A DNA stretch of 64,000 bases from Bacillota bacterium (GTDB taxonomy: Bacteria; Bacillota; Clostridia; Christensenellales; UBA1242): positions 33,665-97,664 of the forward strand of contig WRBV01000004.1 of NCBI GenBank assembly GCA_009784375.1. The letters are read 5' to 3'. Below, piece after piece: positions 15,762 to 24,345 of the stretch; positions within the stretch are counted from its first letter, which is position 1, and the number at the start of each line of letters is the position of its first letter. The notes beneath the pieces were generated by a model. That model was not told the DNA's origin. It searched no databases and saw nothing but the letters and a program-made list of their open reading frames with translations. The position numbers and the translations under genes were made by a program.

Positions 15762-16262
15762 TTAAAGTTCGGCACCAATCGCCTTCCTTTCTCGCATTTC
15801 ATACTCCATAATTTCCATTAGATGCGAGATAGTTTCATCATTCAATGGAAATGTAAAACTCATATGACATCGACATTTTTGTTGGCGTTCACCATCCAGA
15901 ACAAAATCAAAACCTTTCAAGCAACGAGAATTGCAAGCCGTTGGATTAATCAATCTGCTACAGTTTCCGCCTTTTCTTATAATGTCTTTCATTGTGCTTG
16001 GCCAACAATTCACGACATTCTCATACGAAACAATATTGTCTGCATATACACGCAACATAAGTATCTTCTTTCGAAAAAGAAAATTAGCAACCGTTCGATT
16101 TGTCGGTTTATGTACGTACGACACGACATAGCCACTTGCTGCTTCTCTGATCTTTGTGACGCAATCATTTTTTATCAGATAGGTATGCAACTGACTCACA
16201 AATTCTTCATACTCGGTTTCAACCGAAGATAGAAAATCGTTAAATTGAATTAATTTTGACAT
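15762..16262 (-). CDS. Hypothetical Cys-rich cytoplasmic protein
   Basis: 166 residues from ATG 16262 (MSKLIQFNDFL). A cluster of six cysteines lies near residues 97-130: NCSRLINPTACNSRCLKGF, then QQKCRCHM. The spacing (C-x9-C-x3-C ... C-x-C) suggests metal or zinc binding. I believe similar proteins with a C..C..GF.F...G....CR pattern occur in Clostridia, without a function. No signal peptide is seen. There is no Shine-Dalgarno; the upstream DNA is very AT-rich with more than one possible -10 box. Confidence 0.6.
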   Translation of the reverse strand: MSKLIQFNDFLSSVETEYEEFVSQLHTYLIKNDCVTKIREAASGYVVSYVHKPTNRTVANFLFRKKILMLRVYADNIVSYENVVNCWPSTMKDIIRKGGNCSRLINPTACNSRCLKGFDFVLDGERQQKCRCHMSFTFPLNDETISHLMEIMEYEMRERKAIGAEL

Positions 16263-16302
16263 AATATTATTTTTTGTTGTCAATCATATCGATAGAAATT
16301 TT

Positions 16303-16379
16303 TGGTGGGTCTTGCAGGACTTGAACCTGCGACCAACCGGTTATGAGCCGGTTGCTCTAACCAACTGAGCTAAAGACCC
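16303..16379 (-). tRNA. tRNA with CAT anticodon, probably tRNA-Ile2
   Basis: 77-nt tRNA. The acceptor stem pairs GGGTCTT (16379-16373) with AAGACCC, followed by A and encoded CCA. The anticodon CAT is at 16345-16343. Body features (CTTTAGCTCAGTTGG, GGCTCATAACCG, GGTCGCAGGTTC) resemble Ile2 tRNAs whose C34 is changed to lysidine, more than initiator or elongator Met. Identity as Ile2 is inference; tilS is not in the window. Confidence 0.85.
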
Positions 16380-16413
16380 TTGGTTTCATGTTAAATGTTT
16401 AACTTTAAACGTA

Positions 16414-16436
16414 CAAATTTCCCGAGGGGAAATTTG
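16414..16436 (-). repeat. Perfect hairpin between two tRNA genes
   Basis: CAAATTTCCC (16414-16423), GAG, GGGAAATTTG (16427-16436). It begins 1 nt after the CCA of tRNA-Pro on the transcribed strand and has no T-run, so it is more like a processing or stability structure than a terminator. Confidence 0.7.
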
Positions 16437-16437
16437 A

Positions 16438-16513
16438 TGGTCGGGGTGGCAAGATTTGAACTCGCGACTTCTCGGTCCCAAACCGAGCGCTCTACCAACT
16501 GAGCCACACCCCG
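16438..16513 (-). tRNA. tRNA-Pro (TGG), CCA encoded
   Basis: 76-nt tRNA. Acceptor stem CGGGGTG / CACCCCG, discriminator A and encoded CCA (16440-16438). The anticodon loop TTTGGGA with TGG at 16480-16478 sits in a CTCGG/CCGAG stem. It is transcribed before the CAT tRNA and probably cotranscribed with it. Confidence 0.93.
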
Positions 16514-16543
16514 AAACTAAGTACTAGTTTATATTTTTACTTG

Positions 16544-16984
16544 TTAAATGTCAAGTGGATTATTTATAAGTTTTCCATCCATGTGATCCATTTCATGTTG
16601 AACACATACCGCCTCTATCCCATGAAAGTCGCGTTCAAATGCATTACCATGACGGTCTTGTGCACGCACACTAATGTGATGATGGCGGCGAAGTTTGTAT
16701 GATTCATTCGGCACAGACAAACATGCCTCTGCCCCTTTTTTTGTGCGATTTTTAAATATGATTTCGGGATTGACAAGTTCAACCAGCCCGTCATCGGTCA
16801 TGACAAGACACACACGCATTAAACGCCCAACTTGAACTGCCGCCAGTCCCATACCGCCCGCATAGTCCATAGTCTCTGCCATGTCATCAAGAAAGACGTG
16901 CAACCGCTCGTTAAATTCTCCAACAGGCTTTGATACCTTTTCAAGAAATGGGTCTGGATATTTTACAATTTCAAGCAATGCCAT
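16544..16984 (-). CDS. def: Peptide deformylase
   Basis: 146-residue metalloenzyme removing the N-formyl group from nascent proteins. Motif 1 GMGLAAVQVG at residues 44-53 and motif 3 QHEMDHMDG near 132 (HExxH) are intact. Motif 2 reads EACLSVP where almost all deformylases have EGCLS; the metal-binding Cys is kept but the Gly is Ala. GAGAGG precedes ATG 16984. It follows priA by 54 bp in an eno-rpoZ-priA-def run, while its usual partner fmt is elsewhere. Confidence 0.93.
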   Translation of the reverse strand: MALLEIVKYPDPFLEKVSKPVGEFNERLHVFLDDMAETMDYAGGMGLAAVQVGRLMRVCLVMTDDGLVELVNPEIIFKNRTKKGAEACLSVPNESYKLRRHHHISVRAQDRHGNAFERDFHGIEAVCVQHEMDHMDGKLINNPLDI

Positions 16985-17038
16985 GTGCGTTTCCTCTCAT
17001 TACATATATTAACACTATCCTTGGATTGTGCAAAAGAC

Positions 17039-19051
17039 TTAACTTAAACTTTGCGGGTTTATCTCGAGAAATACCATTAACTTTTTTGTATCTTCTGACC
17101 TTATGGTTTCGTTAATAAAGTTAATCAATTCATCCTCCTTATCTCGATTAAACCGCATGAGGATTTGGTAACGGAATTTGTTTTGAATTCGACCAAGTGG
17201 ACTCTTCATTGCGCCCAAGTAAATAAATTCGTCTTGCCGTGTTCGAAGTTTTGTCATTACTCGTTCAAGATACGATTTGATTGGTTGATCAATCTCGCCA
17301 GTAACAAGTATTCGTACAATGGTTGCAAAGGGTGGATATTTTGTTGTCGTTCGTGTATTTAATTCCTTTTCAAAAAAGTTTTGATAATCATAGTTCGCGG
17401 CATAGCGATAAACATAATGGTTTGGCTTGTATGTTTGCAGTATAACGCTTGGCTCGCTTGCATTGCCTTCCTTTTTGTGACGACCTGCCCTGCCTGCGAC
17501 TTGGGTGATTAATGAAAAAGTTCTCTCGGATGCACGGAAGTCCGAGAAATGAAGTGAATTGTCCGCATCAATAATACCCACAACATCAACATTTGGAAAA
17601 TCGTGACCCTTTGCAATCATTTGCGTTCCAACAAGAATTGATGGGGTCGTCTTTGCAAAGTCATTAATAATATTGACAAGTGAATCTTTTGTCTTTGTGT
17701 TATCGGCATCCATACGAAAAATTGGAATATTTGGAAAAATATTTGCAAGTTCTTCTACAACTTTTTGAGTTCCCGTATATCCATACCGCAACATATTACT
17801 TGAACATTTTTTACATGTATTTACTTTTGTAAAGCGTGCAGCACAGTAATGACATTTCAATAAATTGTCGTCTTTATGCCATACAAGCGATACATCACAA
17901 TTTTCACAAGACGCAGTCCAACCACAACTCGTACACATAACACTTGAAGCAAAGCCACGGCGATTAAGAAAAATCATAGCTTGGCGATTATTTTCCAATG
18001 CATCTCCAAGTGCATGTATCAGGTCTCGCGAAAAAATTCCACCATTACCACCACGTATTTCGGACACCATATCAACTATTTGAATTTTTGGCATCTCAAG
18101 GTTATTAACGCGCCTATCCAATCTTAATAATTCGATCACGTCATTTTTTGCATTATGCATAGACTCAATCGACGGTGTTGCCGAACCCAGGACAAGTGGA
18201 CATTTGTTATAACTTGCTCGCATTTTGGCAATATCATGAGTTGCGAACCTTGGATTGGATTCGCTGAAATAGCTTGCGTCATGTTCTTCATCTATAATAA
18301 TTATGCCTATATTTTCTAGTGGTGCGAAGACTGCCGAGCGCGCGCCTATTACAATTTTTGCTTCACCATTATGTAATTGCAACCATTGATCATAGCGTTC
18401 GGTTGGTGAAAGACCGCTGTGTATCATTGCCACCGTATCACCAAAACGATTACGGAAATTCCCAAGCACCTGCGGTGTTAATCCAATTTCGGGGACAAGC
18501 ATAATTGCCGTTTTGCCCAGTCCTAGCATTTTTTGAATAACATGCATATAAACTTCGGTTTTGCCCGAGCCCGTTACCCCGTGTAATAGGAATGTTCTAT
18601 CTTTGCCTGATAGAATCTGGTCAACAACCTTTTGTTGATGTTCAGTCAACGTAATTTCTTTTTCTTTTATTTCAAGCGCTTTTAATTCTTTGTTCTCGGT
18701 TTTTCTAGCACGTTTGCGTCCGCGCACCATACCTGGAACAAACAATCTTAATACATCAATCAAACGCAGTTTAAATTTCTCGCATATCAACGGTGCTATT
18801 TCAAGTAATTCTGGCTTGACTGCAATGAATTCATCAGTTGACTTTGATATTTCCTTTAGCTTGAATTCGTCGACGGTGGTCGAGTCTTTTATATCAAGAA
18901 CAAACCCCTCGACTATACGCGGACCAAATGGCACAAAAACACGCGAGCCAATGCTGACTCGCTTGTTTAAATTTTCTGGGATAACATAGTCAAATATTTG
19001 CGTTTCATGACCCATGACCGCATCAATAACTATTCGTGCGTATTTTTTCAT
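17039..19051 (-). CDS. priA: Primosomal protein N' (replication restart helicase)
   Basis: 670 residues. PriA loads the replicative helicase at stalled forks. Seen: an N-terminal DNA-binding region, Walker A GVTGSGKTEVY near 158, DEEHD near 255, GSATPS near 285, a zinc module with paired Cys (CTSCGWTASCENC near 375 and CHYC, CKKC near 400-420), then VGTQMIAKGHDFPNV and QVAGRAGR in the second helicase domain. AGGTGAG precedes ATG 19051, 12 nt after the rpoZ stop. Slightly shorter than the ~730 of E. coli, as is usual in Firmicutes relatives. Confidence 0.95.
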   Translation of the reverse strand: MKKYARIVIDAVMGHETQIFDYVIPENLNKRVSIGSRVFVPFGPRIVEGFVLDIKDSTTVDEFKLKEISKSTDEFIAVKPELLEIAPLICEKFKLRLIDVLRLFVPGMVRGRKRARKTENKELKALEIKEKEITLTEHQQKVVDQILSGKDRTFLLHGVTGSGKTEVYMHVIQKMLGLGKTAIMLVPEIGLTPQVLGNFRNRFGDTVAMIHSGLSPTERYDQWLQLHNGEAKIVIGARSAVFAPLENIGIIIIDEEHDASYFSESNPRFATHDIAKMRASYNKCPLVLGSATPSIESMHNAKNDVIELLRLDRRVNNLEMPKIQIVDMVSEIRGGNGGIFSRDLIHALGDALENNRQAMIFLNRRGFASSVMCTSCGWTASCENCDVSLVWHKDDNLLKCHYCAARFTKVNTCKKCSSNMLRYGYTGTQKVVEELANIFPNIPIFRMDADNTKTKDSLVNIINDFAKTTPSILVGTQMIAKGHDFPNVDVVGIIDADNSLHFSDFRASERTFSLITQVAGRAGRHKKEGNASEPSVILQTYKPNHYVYRYAANYDYQNFFEKELNTRTTTKYPPFATIVRILVTGEIDQPIKSYLERVMTKLRTRQDEFIYLGAMKSPLGRIQNKFRYQILMRFNRDKEDELINFINETIRSEDTKKLMVFLEINPQSLS

Positions 19052-19063
19052 TTCTCACCTAGT

Positions 19064-19288
19064 CTAGGCACTTGTTGATGTAAATGTAGTATCACTTGTT
19101 CCAAAGTTTGCAACTACCTTGCCCTCGGCAATTTCGCGAAGAGCAAAAGTTAATTCTTTGGTTTTTGAATTAGATAAAACAGCAGGCATCTTTACAAAGA
19201 TTTCGCGCCCACGTTTTGCCGCAATAATTGCAAGTGCATATTTATTACCAATTTGGTCGATACAGTCTTCTATTTTTGGGTATAGCAT
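19064..19288 (-). CDS. rpoZ: RNA polymerase omega subunit
   Basis: 74 residues. Omega helps fold and assemble the beta' subunit. MLYPKIEDCIDQIGNKYALAII followed by AAKRGREI is the family signature, and KTKELTFALREIAEGKV matches the second helix. AAAAGGAAAA precedes the ATG. It lies between eno (21 nt upstream) and priA (12 nt downstream); rpoZ next to priA is common in Firmicutes, but gmk and coaBC are absent here. Confidence 0.92.
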   Translation of the reverse strand: MLYPKIEDCIDQIGNKYALAIIAAKRGREIFVKMPAVLSNSKTKELTFALREIAEGKVVANFGTSDTTFTSTSA

Positions 19289-19309
19289 AATTTAATTTTC
19301 CTTTTTTGC

Positions 19310-20575
19310 TTAGTTGGTACGAAGTTTAAACGTTGGCTGGTCCTTTTCAATTCTCATAAGACGGTTGTATTTTGCCGTTCTGTCTGTTCGGCTTAGACTT
19401 CCTGTTTTGATTTGTTTTGCCGCAACCGCAACCGCAAGATCAGAAATTGTTGTGTCCTCGGTCTCCCCACTTCTGTGACTTATAATTGTTGCATAGCCCG
19501 CATCGTGTGCCATTTTGATACATGCAAGTGTCTCGGTCAAGCTTCCGATTTGATTCAACTTAACAAGAATTGCATTACATGCACCCATACGGATACCTTT
19601 CTTCAAGCGCTTTGTGTTGGTACAGAAGAAATCGTCTCCCACGATTTGAACTCTCTTACCAAGACGAGTTGTAAGTTCAACATAACCTTTCCAGTCATTC
19701 TGGTCAAGTGCATCCTCGATAGACGCAATTGGGAAATCTTTACAAAGACCTTCGTAATAATCAATCATTTGACGACTTGTAAGCTCTTTGCCTTCGAAGT
19801 TGTAACGACGACGCTCTGGGTTATAGAATTCTGATGCTGCGACATCAAGTGTAAATTTAAAGTCCTCTCCGACTTTGTAACCTGCTTTTTCTACTGCTTC
19901 GACAATTACCTCGAGACCTTCTCTATTTGAACCAAGGTTTGGTGCAAAACCACCTTCGTCACCTACCGCGGTATTCAAACCCTTTTCTTGTAAAACTTTT
20001 TTCAACGAATGGAATACTTCGCTGCCCATACGGATTGCGTCGGTTACTGTTGTTGCGCTTACAGGCAATACCATGAATTCTTGGATATCAAGGTTATTGT
20101 CCGCATGCTCGCCACCGTTGATGATGTTCATCATTGGCATTGGGTATGTCATTTTTTCTGTGCCGAATAATTTACCCATATATTCGTATGGTGCTTGTTT
20201 TCTTGCCTGGGCTGCTGCGTACATACATGCAAGAGACACACCAAGAATTGCATTTGCACCAAGTTTTGATTTATTGTCTGTGCCATCCAACTTATTCATA
20301 GCCTTGTCAATCATAGTTTGCTTTGTAACATTCATACCAACAAGTGCGGGAGCAATTACCTTGTTAACATTGTTAACAGCCTTTAAAACACCTTTACCAT
20401 GATAGCGTTTTTTGTCGCCGTCACGAAGTTCTACCGCCTCGAATTCACCTGTGGACGCACCACTTGGAACAATTGTCCAACCATAGAAACCTTTACCTGC
20501 CCATACCTCGACCATTACTGTTGGATTACCACGCGAGTCCAACACCTCTGTTGCATCAATCTTTGTAATTTTCAT
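19310..20575 (-). CDS. eno: Enolase
   Basis: 421 residues, normal length. Glycolytic 2-phosphoglycerate dehydratase. Seen: [14 protein letters not shown] at the N-terminus, [26 protein letters not shown] near 205, [11 protein letters not shown] near 285, and [18 protein letters not shown] near 370 with the catalytic loop, followed by [10 protein letters not shown] (usually GSPSR). A GGAGG site and a consensus-like promoter precede it, making it the first gene of eno-rpoZ-priA-def. Confidence 0.97.
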   Translation of the reverse strand: MKITKIDATEVLDSRGNPTVMVEVWAGKGFYGWTIVPSGASTGEFEAVELRDGDKKRYHGKGVLKAVNNVNKVIAPALVGMNVTKQTMIDKAMNKLDGTDNKSKLGANAILGVSLACMYAAAQARKQAPYEYMGKLFGTEKMTYPMPMMNIINGGEHADNNLDIQEFMVLPVSATTVTDAIRMGSEVFHSLKKVLQEKGLNTAVGDEGGFAPNLGSNREGLEVIVEAVEKAGYKVGEDFKFTLDVAASEFYNPERRRYNFEGKELTSRQMIDYYEGLCKDFPIASIEDALDQNDWKGYVELTTRLGKRVQIVGDDFFCTNTKRLKKGIRMGACNAILVKLNQIGSLTETLACIKMAHDAGYATIISHRSGETEDTTISDLAVAVAAKQIKTGSLSRTDRTAKYNRLMRIEKDQPTFKLRTN

Positions 20576-20597
20576 TTATTTTTCCTCCGATTTATTA

Positions 20598-20627
20598 ATT
20601 ATAGGTCAATTTTCGTCATTTAGTCAA
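20598..20627 (-). promoter_or_regulatory. Promoter of the eno operon
   Basis: Minus strand TTGACT (20622-20627), 18-bp spacer, TATAAT (20598-20603), about 14 nt before the TSS-proximal GGAGG leader of eno. Confidence 0.85.
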
Positions 20628-20676
20628 ATAAAATACATTAAAAAATGGAACCTTTTTAAATAGTTTCTTTCGGATT

Positions 20677-20790
20677 TATAAAAAAAATAATTTACTATGT
20701 TTCGCAAAAAAAGCTTGGTGATCTGTATCTTGAGAGTAAGAAACCAGAACTTGCCTTTGCTGTATAAAGTTTTTCCAACTTGTTTGCCAT
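20677..20790 (-). CDS. Possible 37-residue small protein
   Basis: In the 258-bp gap between the ligase stop and eno, an ATG at 20790 opens a 37-codon frame (MANKLEKLYTAKASSGF, then LLSRYRSPSFFCEH). What makes it credible is the promoter geometry used elsewhere in this window: TTGAAG (20820-20825), 18-bp spacer, TATAAT (20796-20801), exactly 5 nt, ATG. There is no homology I recognise, the frame ends in a T-rich region (Phe/Leu tail), and it may instead be a short non-coding transcript. Confidence 0.35.
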
Positions 20791-20833
20791 ATTATATTAT
20801 AACATATGGTAATTCCCGACTTCAAGAGTCAAA

Positions 20834-22174
20834 TCAATACATCGAAATCTCGTCCTTGTCATTACGTACATGTTTAAATGTTGGAAACCGAAGTGAATAG
20901 TTGTCGTCGTTTTGATTCTTTGACACTTCAAAATAACCAATTTCAATTATCTTGCCAATGATTTGGTCGGGGTTTGCAAAATATAGCTCGCGGTCTTCCT
21001 GTTTAAAACCGCTTCCGACTTTGCATGTGTGTTCCCGTTTATCGGGACCAATGAATTTGACATGTACGGCACCAAGCTTTCCCTTGTTGGCACCCGTACC
21101 TTCTTCCATGGATAATACCAAAACATCTGCTGTGTGGAATTTTTTGACCTTTAACAAATTCTTTGTACGTTTACATTCATAAGGCGAATCAGACGGCACA
21201 AGCATCAAACCTTCTTCCCCGTTTGCCGTATATTTGTCAAACAATGTCGGAATTTGCGATGTGTCTGAACCCCTGTGTAAAATCCCAACGTCTTTTAAAT
21301 GTGGTGCGTTCACTTTACTTAATTCTTTGGATAAACCTTCTACTCGTTCAATCGCAGGCTCGATTGAAATGCCCGCTATGAAGTCATTTTTAATTACCCT
21401 GTCAAAGATATTAAAATCAACCCCACGCTTTTCGTTGTCAGACGATGTTATCTTTACTGTTGCACGATAAATCTCGGCAATATTCATATCAGGTCGTGGA
21501 TTTGATAAAAGCAATTCTCCATCATAGACATAGTCTTGGTTTAATTGTTTTACCTCTTCCGCCAACTCGACTAGATCCTCGATAGGTCTGCCACCACGTG
21601 AATAGAATACTGGTGTTCCCTCGTTAAATATTAAAACACATCTCACACCGTCAAGCTTCATCTTTACAAGAAACTCCTTGCCCTCGAGATATTCTTTGTT
21701 GTCTTCCCAACTCTCGGCAAGCATGACATTCAACACAGGAATGAATCCATTTCCAAAGACCTTGTTAAGCGTCTTTTCCTGGATACCAAGTTTTAAATCT
21801 TTTTTTACAAGACCAAATATAATCTCACGAGTTTCATTGTCGAAATTTGCCACAAAATTATGAAGATACTCGACATCAACATCACGACCGCTGTTATTTT
21901 TGCGAAAGTATTCAAGTAGCCCAAGCAAAGATACATTATCATTCTTCGCCGTACTCTGCTCGTAAAGATTAGAATCAAGTAATGTTCCCGCACTCTTGTT
22001 CTTTTTAAAAAGTTTCTTGTCACTTATTCCAGTAACAATATACGGGTTAAAAAGGAAGTACAATACTTCCTTTACTTCGTAATCACTTTTGTATTCGGCA
22101 AGGTACCCTTCTTTTTCAAGACGACCTGTTGTTGACCGCAGTTTATTTACCAAGCTTACAAATCTATCAAGCAT
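20834..22174 (-). CDS. ATP-dependent DNA ligase
   Basis: 446 residues. The adenylation Lys is in MKLDGVRCVL near residue 170 (KxDG motif I). Motif Ia FYSRGG, motif III YDGELL, motif IV EEGLML and motif V LLKVKKFHTADV are present, and a C-terminal OB-fold follows (GKLGAVHVKF). An N-terminal helical domain precedes the nucleotidyltransferase domain. Bacterial ATP ligases act in repair, alongside the essential NAD-dependent LigA (not in this window). A GGGGAA site precedes ATG 22174; the 93-nt gap upstream is highly structured. It sits downstream of the zinc-ribbon gene. Confidence 0.88.
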   Translation of the reverse strand: MLDRFVSLVNKLRSTTGRLEKEGYLAEYKSDYEVKEVLYFLFNPYIVTGISDKKLFKKNKSAGTLLDSNLYEQSTAKNDNVSLLGLLEYFRKNNSGRDVDVEYLHNFVANFDNETREIIFGLVKKDLKLGIQEKTLNKVFGNGFIPVLNVMLAESWEDNKEYLEGKEFLVKMKLDGVRCVLIFNEGTPVFYSRGGRPIEDLVELAEEVKQLNQDYVYDGELLLSNPRPDMNIAEIYRATVKITSSDNEKRGVDFNIFDRVIKNDFIAGISIEPAIERVEGLSKELSKVNAPHLKDVGILHRGSDTSQIPTLFDKYTANGEEGLMLVPSDSPYECKRTKNLLKVKKFHTADVLVLSMEEGTGANKGKLGAVHVKFIGPDKREHTCKVGSGFKQEDRELYFANPDQIIGKIIEIGYFEVSKNQNDDNYSLRFPTFKHVRNDKDEISMY

Positions 22175-22191
22175 GAATTCCCCTTATTTAT

Positions 22192-22258
22192 CGCACCCAT
22201 CTCACGGAGCCCGCCCTGAGCGTAACCAAATGGGTTCGCTCGTCTAGTACTTCCGAGA
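22192..22258. repeat. Nested GC-rich inverted repeats
   Basis: In an otherwise AT-rich gap, CCATCTC (about 22197) and GAGATGG (about 22256) can pair as an outer stem, and GAGCG/CGCTC arms around 22220-22241 as an inner stem. An alternative pairing of ATGGGT with ACCCAT is also possible. It lies between the zinc-ribbon gene and the ligase start, so it would form in the intergenic mRNA. Confidence 0.6.
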
Positions 22259-22267
22259 TGGTATGGC

Positions 22268-22966
22268 TTATTTATAGATTATTTTGTTACACTCTTCACA
22301 CACAATGTAACCATCAACATCAATTTTATGTGTAAGCGATAATGGCAATTCAAAGTGACATCCGCCACATCTATCCGAGTTTAATTTAACTACAACTGGT
22401 TTTCCACCTTTTTCGGTCGAACGCGCTTTTTTATATATTTCAAGCAATTTTTTGTCCACCGCATTTCCAAGTTTTTTTAACTCTTCTTCTATTTCATTTG
22501 CCTTGCCCGCGATATCTTTCTTTTGCTTTTCGTATTCGGGTGTCAATGTTTGGATGACTTTTTGTGCACGCATAATTTTTAACTTTGCATCTTCGAATGC
22601 TTGATTTGCGTTATTTATTTTTTTAATAAGTTCATTTAATTGTGCTTCGTATCCTACAACCTTTGTGTTCACCGCAGACGTATACGCAATCGCAGAACCT
22701 AATTCGTCCTCGGATGATTTGTCGTGGTCCTTTGACGAAATTTCATCGGTACGCACAAGAAGTTCGGACATATTCTTTTTAATTGCATCTATGTTAGATG
22801 CCGTGTGCTTTGCCTCGTCTTCCAAGTTCAAAACGACTTTCTTCATAGAATCAAGCATACGGTTTGCCTCGTCAATGTCGCGTTTAATTTTGCCGCTTTC
22901 GACAACGTTCACAAGGTCAATTTTTTCTTTTTCTTTTTGTTGATAATCAAGTAAAGGTTTAATCAT
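22268..22966 (-). CDS. Coiled-coil zinc-ribbon protein
   Basis: 232 residues: a long charged coiled coil (residues 1-180, heptad-rich with many Lys/Glu) followed by a C4 zinc ribbon, CGGCHFELP near 199 and CEEC near 222. This is the widespread C4-type zinc-ribbon family (PF02591-like), thought to bind nucleic acid, with no firm function. It follows rpoD and a small gene and precedes the ligase. Its promoter contains a perfect 18-bp palindrome over the -10 box, and the ribosome site (AGGGAG) is the right arm of the same palindrome. Confidence 0.82.
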   Translation of the reverse strand: MIKPLLDYQQKEKEKIDLVNVVESGKIKRDIDEANRMLDSMKKVVLNLEDEAKHTASNIDAIKKNMSELLVRTDEISSKDHDKSSEDELGSAIAYTSAVNTKVVGYEAQLNELIKKINNANQAFEDAKLKIMRAQKVIQTLTPEYEKQKKDIAGKANEIEEELKKLGNAVDKKLLEIYKKARSTEKGGKPVVVKLNSDRCGGCHFELPLSLTHKIDVDGYIVCEECNKIIYK

Positions 22967-22973
22967 TTAAAAT

Positions 22974-23017
22974 ACTCCCTATTTAGGGAGTATATCACAG
23001 TTTATAAAAGCGGACAA
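22974..23017 (-). promoter_or_regulatory. Promoter with 18-bp palindrome upstream of zinc-ribbon gene
   Basis: TTGTCC (23012-23017), 17-bp spacer, TATACT (22989-22994). The palindrome ACTCCCTA-TT-TAGGGAGT (22974-22991) overlaps the end of the -10 box and the ribosome site, so a dimeric repressor or an RNA hairpin could block transcription or translation. Confidence 0.65.
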
Positions 23018-23024
23018 TATAAAA

Positions 23025-23222
23025 TTAACTTTTACTTACTTCAATATCATAATCATTTGCGTTATCTGCAACTTGTTTTAAAGAACAACGGGTTTTTTTC
23101 TTTCCAAAGCCGTATTTCTCATAAATCTTATCATCCAATGGACCTTCGTTAAACCTTTCAAGAGCCTCTAGAAAATTCCTATTTCTCATTCTTTCAAGAA
23201 TTTCTTTATCATCGTCGTGCAT
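23025..23222 (-). CDS. Small hypothetical protein, 65 aa
   Basis: A charged 65-residue protein (MHDDDKEILERMRNRNFLEALERF, then KYGFGKKKTRCSL) with GGGAGG before its ATG, 22 nt after the rpoD stop, so it is cotranscribed with rpoD. I do not recognise it. The first half is probably helical. It is not a shadow of a larger frame, and its ribosome site supports translation. Confidence 0.6.
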   Translation of the reverse strand: MHDDDKEILERMRNRNFLEALERFNEGPLDDKIYEKYGFGKKKTRCSLKQVADNANDYDIEVSKS

Positions 23223-23244
23223 TTTATACCTCCCAATTGAATGT

Positions 23245-24345
23245 TTAACCCTCTTTAAATTCTTTGATTAATCGGAGTCTCATTGGGTTTTTGAGTTTAC
23301 GTAATGCCTTTTGCTCAATCTGACGGATACGTTCACGGGTAACGCCGAAGATTTTACCAACCTCTTCCAATGTTCGCATTTTACCATCTTCCATACCGTA
23401 ACGAAGACGCATAACCATCTGTTCACGTGGAGTCAATGTGTTAATAACCGAAAGGAGCAATTCACGAAGCATGATTGTTTGTGCAATTTCTGCAGGGTCA
23501 CCGATTGTTTTATCGGCAATAGTCCCAAGCAAATCACCCTCACCCTCGTCACCGAGTGCTTGGTCAAGATATGTTGGACCTTGTGCGTGTTTTCGGATTT
23601 CTTGAACCTTTTCATAGGTCATTTCCATTGCAACGGCAAGTTCTTCGGTCGTTGGGTCACGCCCAAGTTCTTGTTGAAGTAATTTTGTTAACTTGTGCAA
23701 CTTGTTAATTGTTTCAACCATGTGAACCGGAAGACGAATTGTACGGTCTTGGTCGGCGATTGCACGTGTTATTGATTGACGAATCCACCATGTTGCATAG
23801 GTTGAGAACCTGAACCCCTTCGTATAATCAAACTTTTCAACCGCACGCATAAGTCCAAGGTTACCCTCTTGTGTTAAATCTTGGAATTGCATGTTGGTTC
23901 GGTTGGTATAACGTTTTGCGATATGTACAACAAGACGAAGGTTAGCCTCGATCATTTTTGAACGTGCCTCTTCCTCGCCCTCGGTAATTCGTTTTGCTAT
24001 GCTTTGTTCTTCTTCATTGGTCAAAAGGTCAACACGTCCGATTTCACGTAGATATGTCTTGACGCTGTCGTCTATACTTGCCGCCGCCATCATTTTCTCG
24101 ACATCGACGTCACGTTGGGTTGAAACTTCGGATGAATGTCTTATTTTTATACCAGCATCTTGGATAACATTTTGAATTTTGTTAAGGTCTTCGGCGGTAG
24201 CCCCAATCTCGGAAAAGCCAATGAAAGTTTTATCCTCGTCAACAAAACCCTTTGTCTGCCCATTGTCAATAACACGGCGCAAAAGAACCTCTATCTCGGG
24301 TTTTGAAAATCCATATTGTTCCAAATCAAGTTCTGTTGTTTTCAT
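23245..24345 (-). CDS. rpoD: Primary sigma factor (sigma-70/SigA)
   Basis: 366 residues. Region 1.2 [15 protein letters not shown] near 95, region 2 with [21 protein letters not shown] and [20 protein letters not shown] near 160-195, region 3 and region 4 ([25 protein letters not shown] near 325-350) are all present. The N-terminal region 1.1 is of the moderate Firmicutes length. The start overlaps the dnaG stop as ATGA, with AAGGAAC upstream. This is the factor expected to read the TTGACA/TATAAT promoters seen in the window. Confidence 0.97.
   Translation of the reverse strand: MKTTELDLEQYGFSKPEIEVLLRRVIDNGQTKGFVDEDKTFIGFSEIGATAEDLNKIQNVIQDAGIKIRHSSEVSTQRDVDVEKMMAAASIDDSVKTYLREIGRVDLLTNEEEQSIAKRITEGEEEARSKMIEANLRLVVHIAKRYTNRTNMQFQDLTQEGNLGLMRAVEKFDYTKGFRFSTYATWWIRQSITRAIADQDRTIRLPVHMVETINKLHKLTKLLQQELGRDPTTEELAVAMEMTYEKVQEIRKHAQGPTYLDQALGDEGEGDLLGTIADKTIGDPAEIAQTIMLRELLLSVINTLTPREQMVMRLRYGMEDGKMRTLEEVGKIFGVTRERIRQIEQKALRKLKNPMRLRLIKEFKEG

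Noticed and set aside
20697..20900. 67-codon plus-strand frame
   Set aside because: Overlaps the end of the ligase gene antisense and lacks a ribosome site or promoter.
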